From an uncultured Paraglaciecola sp. (GTDB lineage: Bacteria; Pseudomonadota; Gammaproteobacteria; Enterobacterales; Alteromonadaceae), in NCBI GenBank assembly GCA_947498355.1, contig CANMKA010000007.1, positions 62,001-126,000 of the forward strand: DNA of 64,000 nucleotides, given 5' to 3'. Under the pieces are notes generated by a model, which saw nothing but the letters and a program-made list of their open reading frames with translations, had not been told where the DNA came from and ran no database searches. The translations under genes and the position numbers were made by a program. Positions 1 through 10,186 of this stretch are shown here, piece after piece; within the stretch, counting starts at the first letter, position 1, and every line of letters starts with the position of its first letter.

Positions 1-58
1 TAAATTGATAGGATCAGTGTAGTCAAACTCACTTACAAAAGGATAAAAAAATCACCTT

Positions 59-1441
<1,383 letters not shown>

Positions 1442-2086
1442 CTAATTTGGTTTAATAATATGATTGAAAGTATGTTGTGCGCTTTTTAATATAGGTTTTC
1501 TATTGAATAAAATTTGTCTACGACGGCCACCGAGTTGACGCCAAAGTACCGCAGAGCGAACTCCACCCAATAACGCCGCTCTTACCCTATACTGATTATC
1601 TTCGCGCTTGAGTAAAGCAGGATCGCCTCCCACCTGAATACGTCGCCCTAAAGGGCTAATGATATCTGAATAAATACTGTCGAGGTTTCTGAGCATTTGC
1701 GTTTCGAGTAGCTCAAGGTGAGCGCGTTGGCGTTGAATATTACCAATTCTCTGCCCTAGTTCAGCCATGGCCTTTTGGTTGCCTGTTAGCTTGCGCTCAA
1801 TGGATAACAAGTTAGCAATATAGCGAGTAATCTCGACATCTTTTTTACTATCATTACCCAGTTGACTGAGCAAGGTTTCAAACCCTAACGCTAATTGGTT
1901 AACGTCACCGTACACCTGTTCAGGGGTGTCAGGCTCAGTGATAGTTAAGCTATTGATCACTGTGTACAAGGCTTGACTATCGAATTCAGCTTGCCTTGCC
2001 ACTTGCTTAACAATAGCGGCAGATTGACAAATACCGGCCAAAGCCAAATTGGTTAAGTAATGGGGGGAGTTTTTAAAATCACTCAT
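1442..2086 (-). CDS. hflD: HflD family protein (lysogenization regulator)
   Basis: A 214-residue HflD-family protein. In E. coli, HflD is a peripheral inner-membrane protein that affects phage lambda CII stability; its everyday role is unclear. Recognition rests on the length, the largely helical sequence (SPHYLTNLALAGICQSAAIVKQ near the start) and above all its position between mnmA and purB, a conserved gammaproteobacterial order. Its ATG overlaps the mnmA stop by one base (TAATG at 2086), indicating translational coupling. Confidence 0.93.
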   Translation of the reverse strand: MSDFKNSPHYLTNLALAGICQSAAIVKQVARQAEFDSQALYTVINSLTITEPDTPEQVYGDVNQLALGFETLLSQLGNDSKKDVEITRYIANLLSIERKLTGNQKAMAELGQRIGNIQRQRAHLELLETQMLRNLDSIYSDIISPLGRRIQVGGDPALLKREDNQYRVRAALLGGVRSAVLWRQLGGRRRQILFNRKPILKSAQHTFNHIIKPN

Positions 2087-3231
2087 TAACGAATATAGTT
2101 CTCAATTATGCCGCCACCAAGGCAGACTTCATTTAGGTAAAACACGGCTGACTGGCCAGGCGTTACCGCTTTTTGCGGTGAATCAAACATAACCTGTAAC
2201 GAACCATCTTCCATAGGCTCAACTGTGCAAGGGATATCCCCTTGGCGATAACGGGTTTTCACGGTGCAACTTATGTTTTGCTTGGGACCAACTCTGTCAA
2301 CCCAATGCAGCTGTTTAGCAACAAGACCTTTAGAATACAAACGTGGATGATTAGCCCCTTGGCCAACGATTAGAACATTACGTTCCACGTCTTTATCGAC
2401 TACATACCAAGGCTCGTCGCCGTATTCTTTCATGCCACCAATAAGTAACCCCTTACGCTGCCCTAGGGTATGGTACATCAAACCATCGTGCTGGCCGATA
2501 ACCTGCCCTTCTGCGGTTTCGATTTGTCCCGGCTGAGCAGGCAAATATTGAGCTAAAAAGTCTTTAAATTTGCGTTCGCCAATAAAACAAATACCCGTAC
2601 TGTCTTTCTTATCATGGGTCACTAACTCTTGTTGTAAGGCGATATCTCGTACAACAGGTTTCTCTAAGTGGCCGATTGGAAACAAAGTTTGCGCGACATG
2701 TTTTTCGCCTAGGGTATACAAGAAATAACTTTGATCTTTATTCGAATCCAAGCCCCGTAACATTTGCCAATGCCCCTGATTTTCGGCGCGTTGCACATAA
2801 TGACCAGTGGCAATGTAATCAGCGTCAAGTTCTTCTGCGGCAAACTCTAAAAAGGCTTTAAACTTAATCTCTTTGTTGCACATAATATCCGGGTTAGGCG
2901 TACGACCGGCTTTGTATTCTGCTAAAAAATACTCAAAAACATTGTCCCAGTACTCGGCAGAAAAATTAATCGTGTGTAGTTCGATTCCGAGCTTATCAGC
3001 TACTGCTTGAGCGTCTTTTAAATCTTCTGCTGCAGCACAATATTCGTCATTGTCGTCTTCTTCCCAGTTTTTCATAAACAAGCCTTCGACCTGATAACCT
3101 TGCTCTTTTAGCAAGTATGCAGAAACTGAAGAGTCTACCCCGCCAGACATACCAACAATTACCTTGGTATGTTGAGGTAGTTTAACGCCCTCAAGCTGAG
3201 AGGTATGCTGCTTGCTAGTTTGTTCTGTCAT
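2086..3231 (-). CDS. mnmA: tRNA-specific 2-thiouridylase MnmA
   Basis: Makes 2-thiouridine at wobble position 34 of Lys, Glu and Gln tRNAs, using ATP and sulfur relayed from the Tus/Isc proteins. The 381-residue product has the PP-loop ATPase motif GMSGGVDSS (27-35), the first catalytic Cys in NPDIMCNKE (C118) and the second in STGICFIGE (C215), all as in the E. coli enzyme. First gene of the mnmA-hflD-purB unit, with a candidate extended -10 promoter upstream at 3274-3282. Confidence 0.98.
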   Translation of the reverse strand: MTEQTSKQHTSQLEGVKLPQHTKVIVGMSGGVDSSVSAYLLKEQGYQVEGLFMKNWEEDDNDEYCAAAEDLKDAQAVADKLGIELHTINFSAEYWDNVFEYFLAEYKAGRTPNPDIMCNKEIKFKAFLEFAAEELDADYIATGHYVQRAENQGHWQMLRGLDSNKDQSYFLYTLGEKHVAQTLFPIGHLEKPVVRDIALQQELVTHDKKDSTGICFIGERKFKDFLAQYLPAQPGQIETAEGQVIGQHDGLMYHTLGQRKGLLIGGMKEYGDEPWYVVDKDVERNVLIVGQGANHPRLYSKGLVAKQLHWVDRVGPKQNISCTVKTRYRQGDIPCTVEPMEDGSLQVMFDSPQKAVTPGQSAVFYLNEVCLGGGIIENYIR

Positions 3232-3273
3232 AAACTGAGTTTAACCCGACTTAGCCAATAAAAAAGGACGCGA

Positions 3274-3282
3274 ATTCTAGCA
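3274..3282 (-). promoter_or_regulatory. candidate extended -10 promoter for mnmA
   Basis: On the minus strand this reads TGCTAGAAT, an extended -10 element (TGn followed by TAGAAT), about 45 nt upstream of the mnmA ATG. A GCG-rich discriminator follows. No good -35 hexamer is visible, which extended -10 promoters tolerate. Sequence inference only. Confidence 0.45.
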
Positions 3283-3658
3283 GAATCCCAGCCCCAGATC
3301 ATCTTATTATCCGTTCTATAATAGAGTCGTTAGAATATGCAATTTACAGATCTAAGCCACACTGCATTGCAGAGCAATCCTCCGCGATACATCGACTCGT
3401 ATTGTGCAGATAACATCAGGGGCTACCATCAAACTATTTAAAGAGCAGTCACTCCAAGGAAACTCATGGATAATGCTTTGTTGACCTTAAGGTGCTGTAA
3501 ATAAAGGGAGGACTTTAAAGATAATTTTGTCAAATTACCCCAATTTATCGAAGCACAACACGGGGATTTTCGATAGAATACTGCGCCTTTTTCACTTTAG
3601 TGAAAAACAGGCCACACAAATCGAGTCAAATTTAGGTACAACAAAGGGTTTTAAAGGT
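3283..3658. other. mnmA-prfC divergent intergenic region
   Basis: About 375 bases without a convincing gene. It holds a plus-strand TATAAT at 3317-3322 without a clear -35, and a second plus-strand -10-like TAGAAT at 3574-3579 followed by TGCGCC. A small inverted repeat (TTTTTCAC / GTGAAAAA, 3588-3607) would lie in the prfC leader. The prfC frame stays open upstream to a TTG at 3527, but that would start translation before the likely transcription start. Confidence 0.5.
3574..3607 (+). promoter_or_regulatory. candidate prfC -10 element and leader hairpin
   Basis: TAGAAT at 3574-3579 followed by a GCGCC discriminator resembles a gammaproteobacterial sigma70 -10, although the -35 is weak. The predicted transcript starts near 3586 and opens with an 8-bp hairpin (TTTTTCAC, loop TTTA, GTGAAAAA). 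It supports the ATG at 3659 as the prfC start. Confidence 0.35.
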
Positions 3659-5245
3659 ATGAGCGATAGCAATTTTGTCAGTGAAATCAGTAAGCGAAGA
3701 ACATTTGCTATCATCTCGCACCCTGATGCGGGTAAAACCACAATAACCGAAAAAGTCCTTTTGTTCGGAAACGCCCTACAAAAAGCCGGCACAGTAAAAG
3801 GTAAAAAGTCGGGGCAACATGCTAAATCTGATTGGATGGAAATGGAAAAAGAACGGGGTATCTCTGTTACCACCTCGGTTATGCAGTTTCCTTACAAAAA
3901 TAACCTAGTTAACCTACTGGACACCCCAGGACACGAGGACTTCTCAGAAGATACGTACCGTACATTAACCGCGGTAGATTCGTGTTTAATGGTAATAGAT
4001 GCAGCAAAAGGGGTTGAGGCAAGAACCATAAAGTTAATGGATGTCACCCGTTTACGTGATACACCTATCATTACCTTTATGAACAAATTAGACCGTGATA
4101 CGCGCGACCCTATCGATTTGCTCGACGAAGTTGAAAATGTCCTTAATATCAAATGTGCGCCTATCACTTGGCCAATTGGTATGGGTAAAGAATTCAAAGG
4201 GGTGTATCACCTACTTCGCAACGAAACCATTTTGTATCAAACAGGCATGGGCCACACGATTCAAGATGTGCGAATAATCAAAGGGTTAGACAACCCAGAG
4301 CTAGACGAAGCAATTGGTAGTTATGCCGAAGAGTTAAGAGATATGTTGGAGTTGGTGCAAGGCGCCTCTCACGAGTTTGATTTAGACGAGTTTATCGCAG
4401 GCAAACTCACCCCAGTTTTTTTTGGTACGGCCATGGGTAACTTTGGCGTAGACCACATGTTAGATGGTTTAGTCGAATGGGCACCCGCCCCACAAGGCAG
4501 AGCAACCAGCGACAGAGACGTCCAAGCTAGCGAAGAAAAATTCAGTGGTTTTGTCTTTAAAATTCAAGCTAATATGGATCCTAAGCATCGCGACCGCATT
4601 GCATTTTGCCGTATTGTCTCGGGCAAATACCAAAAAGGCATGAAAATGCATCATACCCGCATAGGTAAAGACGTGCGTATTTCTGATGCCTTAACATTCT
4701 TAGCGGGTGACAGGGCCTTACTAGAAGAAGCTTATGCCGGCGATATTATTGGACTGCATAATCATGGTTCAATCCAAATAGGCGATACCTTTACCGCAGG
4801 GGAGAAATTCCGCTTTGCGGGTATTCCTAACTTTGCACCCGAGTTATTTAAACGTATACGCCTTCGCGATCCTCTTAAGCAAAAACAACTACAAAAAGGC
4901 TTAATTCAGCTGTCTGAAGAAGGCGCAGTACAAGTCTTTAGACCCCTGCAAAATAATGATTTGATAGTAGGCGCCGTGGGTGTGTTGCAATTTGACGTGG
5001 TGGTCGCGCGTTTAAAAGGTGAATACAACGTAGATGCCATGTATGAACACGTTAATGTTTATACCGCGCAGTGGGTGAGCGCCGAAACACCAGCAAAACT
5101 CGATGATTTTAGACGTAAAGCCGAGGCTAATTTAGCCTTAGATGGTGGCGATAACCTAACCTATATCGCGCCAACCCGTGTCAACTTAAGCTTGGCTCAA
5201 GAACGTCATCCAGACATCACTTTCCATAAAACCAGAGAGCACTAA
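3659..5245 (+). CDS. prfC: peptide chain release factor 3 (RF3)
   Basis: GTPase that recycles RF1/RF2 from the ribosome after peptide release. The G1 loop HPDAGKT lies at 21-27 of the chosen product, followed by DTPGHED (G3) and MNKLDRD (G4), and the C-terminus FHKTREH matches the family. From the ATG at 3659 the product is 528 residues, close to E. coli RF3 (529). The frame is open 44 codons further to a TTG at 3527, but that stretch has no family counterpart and overlaps a candidate promoter. AAAGGG at 3643-3648 is a plausible ribosome binding site. Confidence 0.96.
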   Translation: MSDSNFVSEISKRRTFAIISHPDAGKTTITEKVLLFGNALQKAGTVKGKKSGQHAKSDWMEMEKERGISVTTSVMQFPYKNNLVNLLDTPGHEDFSEDTYRTLTAVDSCLMVIDAAKGVEARTIKLMDVTRLRDTPIITFMNKLDRDTRDPIDLLDEVENVLNIKCAPITWPIGMGKEFKGVYHLLRNETILYQTGMGHTIQDVRIIKGLDNPELDEAIGSYAEELRDMLELVQGASHEFDLDEFIAGKLTPVFFGTAMGNFGVDHMLDGLVEWAPAPQGRATSDRDVQASEEKFSGFVFKIQANMDPKHRDRIAFCRIVSGKYQKGMKMHHTRIGKDVRISDALTFLAGDRALLEEAYAGDIIGLHNHGSIQIGDTFTAGEKFRFAGIPNFAPELFKRIRLRDPLKQKQLQKGLIQLSEEGAVQVFRPLQNNDLIVGAVGVLQFDVVVARLKGEYNVDAMYEHVNVYTAQWVSAETPAKLDDFRRKAEANLALDGGDNLTYIAPTRVNLSLAQERHPDITFHKTREH

Positions 5246-5274
5246 GCTAGCGTTATCGCTTGTTGGACATGATT

Positions 5275-7011
5275 ATGAATTTACAAACACATTTACTCAC
5301 AAAATTTAAAGCCGCTTTAGACGCAATTGGCGCACCTAAAGACAGTCCAGCTCCTTTAAGTCGAAGCACACGGGCTGGCTTTGGTCATTATCAATTTAAT
5401 GGTGCTATGGCACTCGCCAAAGTTTTAAAAGAAAAACCCAGAGACATAGCAGAAAAGATTGTTGCTGCCGTTGACTTAGCAGACGAAGCCGTAAAACTCG
5501 AAATCGCTGGGCCAGGATTTATCAATATTCACCTTAACCCTGCTTGGTTAGCTAACCAATTAAGCCTAGCCAATGATGACCCGCGTTTGGGTATTGCACC
5601 CGAGTCGCAACAAACCGTTGTAGTCGATTACTCGTCACCTAATTTAGCCAAAGAAATGCACGTAGGCCACTTACGTACCACCATAATTGGTGATGCGGTA
5701 GTGAAAACCTTAGAGTTTCTTGGGCATAAAGTGTTACGCCAAAACCATATGGGTGATTGGGGTACTCAGTTTGGCATGTTAATCACCCATCTTAATGACA
5801 AGCTGGCAGCAGATAGCGCAGCCGAAACCGCCCTATCAGACCTAGAAGACTTTTACCGCGCAGCCAAAGTAAGATTTGACGATGAAGAAGGCTTTGCTGA
5901 CAGAGCAAGAGCCAATGTGGTTAAATTGCAAAGTGGCGATGCTGAATGCTTGTCTCTTTGGAAAACCTTTGTGGATGTATCTATCACCCACAGCGAAGAA
6001 GTATACGAAAAACTCAATGTTAGTCTTAAACGCGAGCACATCAGAGGTGAAAGCGCATACAACAACGATTTAGCAGCAACCGTTAACGCCCTCCAAGAGC
6101 AAGGCATAGTAGTCGAAGACCAAGGCGCTCAGGTAGCATTTATCGACGAACTTGCCGACAAAGAAGGCAAACCAGCCGCGTATATAGTGCAAAAATCTGG
6201 TGGTGGTTATTTGTACGCCACTACAGATTTAGCCGCTATTCGATACCGTAACAAAACGTTAGGCGCGGATAGAACCCTAATTTTGACGGATGCCCGACAA
6301 GCTTTGCACTTTAAACAAACCGAAATCGTTGCCCGCAAAGCTGGCTTCATCGAGCCCGAGCAAACCTACGAGCATTGCCCATTTGGTATGATGTTAGGCA
6401 ATGATGGTAAACCCTTTAAAACCAGAACTGGCGGAACCGTCAAGCTCGCCGAACTGCTTGACGAAGCAGTTGAGCGCGCCGAAGTCCTGATCAATAAACG
6501 CGAATCTGATCTAAGTGCAGAAGAGCGCAAAGAAATTGCTGAAAAAGTGGGAATAGGCGCAGTTAAATACGCAGACCTAAGTAAAAACCGCACAACGGAC
6601 TACATATTCAACTGGGATACTATGCTCAGCTTTGAGGGCAACACAGCCCCATACTTGCAATATGCCTATACCCGTATCAAAAGTATTTTTCGTAAAGCGA
6701 ATGCTAGTCACGCCCAACTACATGCAGAAATTGAACTCAGTACAGAGCAAGAGCTCACCCTTGCTGTTAAGTTGTTACAATATGTAGAGGCTATAAAGCA
6801 AGTCAGTAGCGAAGGTACGCCTCACGTACTTTGTGGATACATATACGAGTTAGCCAGTATTTTCATGACCTTCTACGAAGCCTGCCCAATGTTAAAAGAT
6901 GGCATAGACGAAAATACCAAAAACAGCCGCTTAACCCTAGCCAACCTTACTGCCCAAACCCTAAAATCAGGGCTCGACTTATTGGGTATTGAGACCATGG
7001 AAAAAATGTAA
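5275..7011 (+). CDS. argS: arginyl-tRNA synthetase
   Basis: Class I aminoacyl-tRNA synthetase that charges tRNA-Arg. The HIGH motif appears as HVGH (129-132) within the conserved block beginning SSPNLAKEM, and the C-terminal anticodon-binding domain ends GIETMEKM as in the family (GIETVERM in E. coli). KMSK is replaced by the usual ArgS variant near DGKPFKTRTGG. From the ATG at 5275 (GGA eight bases upstream) the product is 578 residues, against 577 in E. coli. An in-frame TTG at 5260 is less likely. No terminator follows; the repeat array begins about 20 bases downstream. Confidence 0.97.
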   Translation: MNLQTHLLTKFKAALDAIGAPKDSPAPLSRSTRAGFGHYQFNGAMALAKVLKEKPRDIAEKIVAAVDLADEAVKLEIAGPGFINIHLNPAWLANQLSLANDDPRLGIAPESQQTVVVDYSSPNLAKEMHVGHLRTTIIGDAVVKTLEFLGHKVLRQNHMGDWGTQFGMLITHLNDKLAADSAAETALSDLEDFYRAAKVRFDDEEGFADRARANVVKLQSGDAECLSLWKTFVDVSITHSEEVYEKLNVSLKREHIRGESAYNNDLAATVNALQEQGIVVEDQGAQVAFIDELADKEGKPAAYIVQKSGGGYLYATTDLAAIRYRNKTLGADRTLILTDARQALHFKQTEIVARKAGFIEPEQTYEHCPFGMMLGNDGKPFKTRTGGTVKLAELLDEAVERAEVLINKRESDLSAEERKEIAEKVGIGAVKYADLSKNRTTDYIFNWDTMLSFEGNTAPYLQYAYTRIKSIFRKANASHAQLHAEIELSTEQELTLAVKLLQYVEAIKQVSSEGTPHVLCGYIYELASIFMTFYEACPMLKDGIDENTKNSRLTLANLTAQTLKSGLDLLGIETMEKM

Positions 7012-7032
7012 ATACTCGGCAAGAGCAAAAGC

Positions 7033-7690
7033 TTTGAACCACAGAGAGCATGGAGCGCACAGAGAAAAGCAGCGTGATAACTGTAAATAGGAGCTAGGAG
7101 ATAGAGAATAGTGAAAGCAAACACGCCTCCAGCTTCGTCATTCCAGCAGGCTTTTGAGCTGGAATCCAATCTTTAAGCCCTTTGAAGAGACCAAGAGCAA
7201 AAGCTTTGAACGACAGAGGGCACTGAGTTCACAGAGAAAAGCAGTGTGATAACAGTAAATAGGAGATAGGGGCAAGAAAAACAGACAAGCCCCTACCCTC
7301 GTCATTCCAGCAAGCTTTTGAGCTGGAATCCAATCTTTAAGTCCTTTGAAAAGACCAAGAGAAAAAGCTTTAAACCACAGAGGGCACTGAGTTCACAGAG
7401 AAAAGCAGTGTGATAGCAGTAAATAGGAGCTAGGGGATAGTAAATAGCAAACGCAAACAAGCCCCCAGCTTCGTCATTCCAGCAAGCTTTTGAGCTGGAA
7501 TCCAATCTTTAAGCTCTTTGAAAAGACCAAGCGAAAAAGCAAAGCAGACACAAGCAAGCCCCTCCCTCGTCATTCCAGCAGGCTTTTGAGCTGGAATCCA
7601 ATCTTTAAGCCCTTTGAAGAGACCGAATTCAAAAGCTTTGAACCACAGAGGGCACTGAGTTCGCAGAGAAAAGCAGTGTGATAACAGTAA
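7033..7690. repeat. imperfect ~170-bp tandem repeat array, first block (four units)
   Basis: Each unit pairs two modules. One contains ACCACAGAGGGCACTGAG followed by CACAGAGAAAAGCAG. The other is an inverted repeat ATTCCAGC-(10 nt)-GCTGGAAT preceded by CGTC and followed by CCAATCTTTAAG. Palindromes lie at 7140-7165, 7304-7329, 7476-7501 and 7572-7597, spaced 164, 172 and 96 bases, so the last unit has an internal deletion. Units differ by scattered substitutions. Both modules resemble widely dispersed bacterial intergenic repeats. Minus-strand open frames here (sharing MDSSSKACWNDEAGG) are translations of the repeat, not genes. Confidence 0.9.
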
Positions 7691-7717
7691 ATAGCAAAAA
7701 GAGCGGAGACGAACAAA

Positions 7718-7817
7718 CCCCAAGTATCGGAAGGGAGGCAAGGAATTAAGTTACCCATTGCAACTTTCTAAAAAACACCAATTCCATTAGACTCAGTCAT
7801 ACTAAATTAATTGCGTT
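7718..7817. repeat. duplicated ~100-bp block, copy 1
   Basis: Runs from CCCCAAGTATCGGAAGG to about ATTAATTGCGTTG just upstream of the gene at 7838. A diverged copy lies at 9389-9490, upstream of the gene at 9542. Shared segments include GGAGGCAAGGAATTAAG and AATTCCATTAG. The block ends by GTTATAT at 7818, similar to the GTT end of an attC site. It may be a degenerate cassette junction. Confidence 0.7.
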
Positions 7818-7837
7818 GTTATATTTTTTGAGGACAT

Positions 7838-8227
7838 ATGAACCACTTTAGCGAACAGAATCAAGAACTAGTAAATTTTAAAATGTCTTTGATAATTCAG
7901 TTAGTTTGCCTGATTTTATTTTTGTCGGCTCCTCCTCAACCTTATGGTCCTTTATTATTGCTAATAGTAAGTATTGTTAACCTGAAGCTTTTCTATACAA
8001 ACGACGATAATAAAAAAGCGTTTAGCTATTCAGCACTTAAAGAAGGCGCGTACACGTTACTACTCATGGTTGTTGGGTATGCCGTTATTACTTTCTTGAA
8101 CAAATTACAAAATATTGTTGAATTGACTGACGTAAATGTATTCCATATTTTTCTAGTATGCGTAATTTTTCCAATAGCTTTTTTTAGGTATAAAAAAAGG
8201 TATCACGAAATAAAACATAACAAATAA
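7838..8227 (+). CDS. small orphan four-helix membrane protein
   Basis: Not recognised. The 129-residue product has four hydrophobic segments (about 16-31, 37-52, 71-87, 101-116) and a basic tail FRYKKRYHEIKHNK, so an inner-membrane protein is likely. GAGGA lies 5-8 bases before the ATG. It sits between the two blocks of the ~170-bp repeat and its upstream region is shared with the gene at 9542. It looks like a mobile gene cassette product of unknown function. Its low GC and AT-rich codon use contrast with argS. Confidence 0.7.
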   Translation: MNHFSEQNQELVNFKMSLIIQLVCLILFLSAPPQPYGPLLLLIVSIVNLKLFYTNDDNKKAFSYSALKEGAYTLLLMVVGYAVITFLNKLQNIVELTDVNVFHIFLVCVIFPIAFFRYKKRYHEIKHNK

Positions 8228-8260
8228 GGACAGGTGTCGCGTAGCCGACACCTTATCTCG
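8217..8260 (+). other. hairpin and possible attC remnant after the small membrane gene
   Basis: Right after the stop, CATAACAAATAAGGAC resembles the left end of an attC site. It is followed by a perfect 8-bp hairpin AGGTGTCG-(6 nt)-CGACACCT at 8233-8254. No T-run follows, so an intrinsic terminator is less likely. The right half of an attC is not recognisable before the repeat resumes at about 8275. Confidence 0.4.
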
Positions 8261-8274
8261 GTATTGAACAAGCC

Positions 8275-8765
8275 CCCACCCTCGTCATTCCAGCAAGCTT
8301 TTGAGCCGGAATCCAATCTTTAAGCCCTTTGAAAAGACCAAGAGCAAAAACTTTTAACCACAGAGGGCACTGAGTTCACAGATAAAAGCAGTGTGATAAC
8401 AGTAAATAGGAGCTAGGGGCAAGAAAAAGCAAAGCAGACACAGACAAGCCCCCACCCTCATCATTCCAGCAAGCTTTTGAGCTGGAATCCAATCTTTTAG
8501 CTCTTTGAAGAGACCAAGAGCAAAAGCTTTGAACGACAGAGGGCACTGAGTTCACAGAGAAAAGCAGGTAAGAGCAGGGGGAAGTAGCTAGGAGATAGAG
8601 AATAGTGAAAGCAAACACGCCTCCAGCTTCGTCATTCCAGCAGGCTTTTGAGCTGGAATCCAATCTTTAAGCCCTTTGAAAAGACCAAGAGCAAAAGCTT
8701 TTAACCACAGAGGGCACTGAGTTCACAGAGAAAAGTAGTGTGAAAACAGTAAATAGGAACTTTGG
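8275..8765. repeat. imperfect ~170-bp tandem repeat array, second block (three units)
   Basis: Same two-module unit as at 7033-7690. Palindromes lie at 8287-8312, 8463-8488 and 8634-8659, spaced 176 and 171 bases. The first palindrome carries one T-to-C change in its right arm. The CACAGAG module recurs near 8358, 8533 and 8704. Order and orientation match the first block, as if the gene at 7838 had been inserted into, or captured between, one longer array. Confidence 0.9.
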
Positions 8766-8780
8766 GCAAGAAAGAACAGT

Positions 8781-8866
8781 GGCAATAAACGATGGTAAAA
8801 GCGATATAACAAATGAATTAAAATGGACGTCTAACGCTTGGCTGGCTATCATTCTTCGCTAATTGT
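8781..8866 (+). repeat. duplicated ~86-bp block, copy 1 (contains left half of attC)
   Basis: Starts CAATAAACGATGGTAAAAG and runs through the attC left arm to about TTCGCTAATT. A near-identical copy lies at 9916-10001. Similarity ends inside the attC loop, so the two sites share a left half but not a right half. Confidence 0.85.
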
Positions 8867-8903
8867 AGCCAAGTTAATCCGCTCATAATGCAGGCTGTTA
8901 GGT
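8804..8903 (+). other. integron attC recombination site
   Basis: About 100 bp with attC architecture. The left end is ATATAACAAATG and the inner left arm GTCTAACGCTTGGCT (from 8829). After a central spacer comes the inner right arm AGCCAAGTTA (about 8867-8876), and the right end is GCTGTTAGGT with GTTAGGT at 8897-8903, fitting GTTRRRY. The arms pair as CTAAC-TTGGCT with unpaired bases on one arm, as the extrahelical bases of attC do, and outer TAACA pairs with TGTTA. A gene starts six bases later, as in a cassette. Confidence 0.75.
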
Positions 8904-8908
8904 TTCAA

Positions 8909-9328
8909 ATGAAAATTGGTAAAGTATGTAAGCTAATTGTATTTCTCCACATATTCGTATTTTTTTCAGGTTGCTCTATTTTTGAAAGTACTTTTGGATA
9001 CAATGAATCTCAAGTTATCTCACTGAATAACCCAGTTGAAATTTCAAGAGTTTTTTTGTGCTCAGAAAGCGCCGCGATTGAATTAAATAGAGATAATTCT
9101 TGGTGGAGTAAAAAAATAACATTTAAAAATTTTGAATTAGGTGTAATTGAGACTGGCTATTTTTCAAAGAGTAATATAGCTAGTATTAGGTTTAGGATAA
9201 CCTATCAACAAATTCACCAAAGCCTTACTTTGGATTTAAAGGCTACTGGGCCGTATTATATTGATTTAGGTGCAAAGAAAGCTTTAAAAAGTTTGCAGTC
9301 TAAGATCGTTGGTTGTATCTCAACCTAA
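8909..9328 (+). CDS. small orphan lipoprotein, likely cassette-encoded
   Basis: Function not recognised. From the ATG at 8909 the product is 139 residues, with a short basic N-terminus, a hydrophobic stretch (10-20) and a lipobox FFSGC (Cys22), predicting a membrane-anchored lipoprotein. The rest is soluble and beta-rich in character. AGG at 8900-8902, inside the attC right end, gives a 6-base ribosome-binding spacing. The frame is open to an ATG at 8888, but that lies within the attC site and would spoil the signal peptide. Low GC. Confidence 0.72.
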   Translation: MKIGKVCKLIVFLHIFVFFSGCSIFESTFGYNESQVISLNNPVEISRVFLCSESAAIELNRDNSWWSKKITFKNFELGVIETGYFSKSNIASIRFRITYQQIHQSLTLDLKATGPYYIDLGAKKALKSLQSKIVGCIST

Positions 9329-9388
9329 TTGGGTAGCCGGATGTATCTAGCCCCACACCAAACTTTATGCGGCTCTGCAAGCTCCCAC

Positions 9389-9490
9389 CCCCCAAAAGTA
9401 TTGGAACGGAGGCAAGGAATTAAGTTACCCATTGCCACTTTCTAAAAAATACAAATTCCATTAGCATCAGTCTTATCAAATTAATCACGT
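9389..9490. repeat. duplicated ~100-bp block, copy 2
   Basis: Diverged copy of 7718-7817, again directly upstream of a small orphan gene. It contains the same GGAGGCAAGGAATTAAG and AATTCCATTAG segments. Downstream, GTTAGCC at 9521-9527 resembles an attC right end with one departure from GTTRRRY. Confidence 0.7.
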
Positions 9491-9541
9491 TGAACAGCAC
9501 GCTCATTAAAATAGTAAGTTGTTAGCCGTAAATAGGTAGCT

Positions 9542-9874
9542 ATGAAATATTTACTAATATTTATCTATATGTTTTCCACGCAATTAGCTTTCAGTAAAGA
9601 TATCTGCCCCAAGAAAGCTGATAAGCCTTGGGATCAAATGGATGAGAGTTATTTTTCCAAGGACGCTGCCATTAAGCAGTTAGAAACGCTGAATGATATG
9701 TTTAATGGCAAGATAGAGGTAGCTGAAGAATTTATATTCCAAAGCAACTTAGTAATCGAAGGCGCGTTTTATCGCAAGGAAATAGATAACTGGAAAAATG
9801 ACCCTAAAAATTTAAAATATGCTAAAGAGCGGTTTTGTAAATTTATGGCGGAGAGAGCATATCTTGTCCATTAG
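9542..9874 (+). CDS. small orphan secreted protein, likely cassette-encoded
   Basis: Function not recognised. The 110-residue product has a signal peptide (MKYLLIFIYMFSTQLAFSKD, probable cleavage near 18-19) and a charged, probably helical body with two Cys (in DICPKK and RFCKF) that could form a disulfide. TAGGT lies 5-9 bases before the ATG. It follows GTTAGCC at 9521 and is followed by GCATAACAAGGCGCTGCAC, which looks like an attC left end cut short. This supports a cassette origin. Confidence 0.65.
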   Translation: MKYLLIFIYMFSTQLAFSKDICPKKADKPWDQMDESYFSKDAAIKQLETLNDMFNGKIEVAEEFIFQSNLVIEGAFYRKEIDNWKNDPKNLKYAKERFCKFMAERAYLVH

Positions 9875-9879
9875 CACGC

Positions 9880-10037
9880 ATAACAAGGCGCTGCACGCTG
9901 AAGAAAAAGATCAGAGACAATAAACGATGGTAAAAGCTATATAACAAATGAATTAAAATGGACGTCTAACGCTTGGCTGGCTCTCATTCTTCGCCAATTA
10001 TCGCATTGCCTTTGCGCCCGTTTGCTTAAGGTTAGGT
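9880..10037 (+). other. truncated and degenerate attC-like sites
   Basis: GCATAACAAGGCGCTGCAC at about 9883-9901 looks like an attC left end interrupted by the second copy of the 86-bp block. ATATAAC at 9939 to GTTAGGT at 10031-10037 then spans 99 bp, nearly the length of the good attC at 8804. The left arm is the same, but the right inner arm (AGCCAAG in the first site) is replaced by TCGCATTGCC, so the central hairpin cannot form. Probably a decayed or chimeric site. Confidence 0.5.
9916..10001 (+). repeat. duplicated ~86-bp block, copy 2
   Basis: Near-identical copy of 8781-8866, beginning CAATAAACGATGGTAAAAG and ending in the attC loop at TTCGCCAATTA. The 150 bases that follow up to the gene at 10187 hold no gene; GTTAGG and CCTAAC occur as opposed short motifs (10031 and about 10087). 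Confidence 0.85.
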
Positions 10038-10186
10038 GCCTGTGATGGCGAAGTCTATCGCATCTATCAACAGGGCCCTTTACGCCCCTAACGTACCAAC
10101 AGGGTTTTTAAGCACATCTTCGGGATAGATAAGCTGCGGGGTCATAAATAAGTAAGCGCTGCTCTCAACCTCTATTGAACGCCTTA

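Noticed and set aside
3527..3658. 44-residue N-terminal extension of RF3 from a TTG start
   Set aside because: It has no counterpart in the family and lies over a candidate promoter; the ATG at 3659 gives the normal length.
7033..8765. CRISPR array
   Set aside because: Unit length is about 170 bases with imperfect copies, and there are no short identical repeats separated by unique spacers of constant length.
7302..8852. Minus-strand open frames sharing MDSSSKACWNDEAGG
   Set aside because: They are translations of the ~170-bp repeat, recur with each unit, lack ribosome binding sites and match no protein type.
8888..8908. Upstream ATG for the orphan lipoprotein
   Set aside because: It lies in the attC right arm, lacks a ribosome binding site and would distort the signal peptide.
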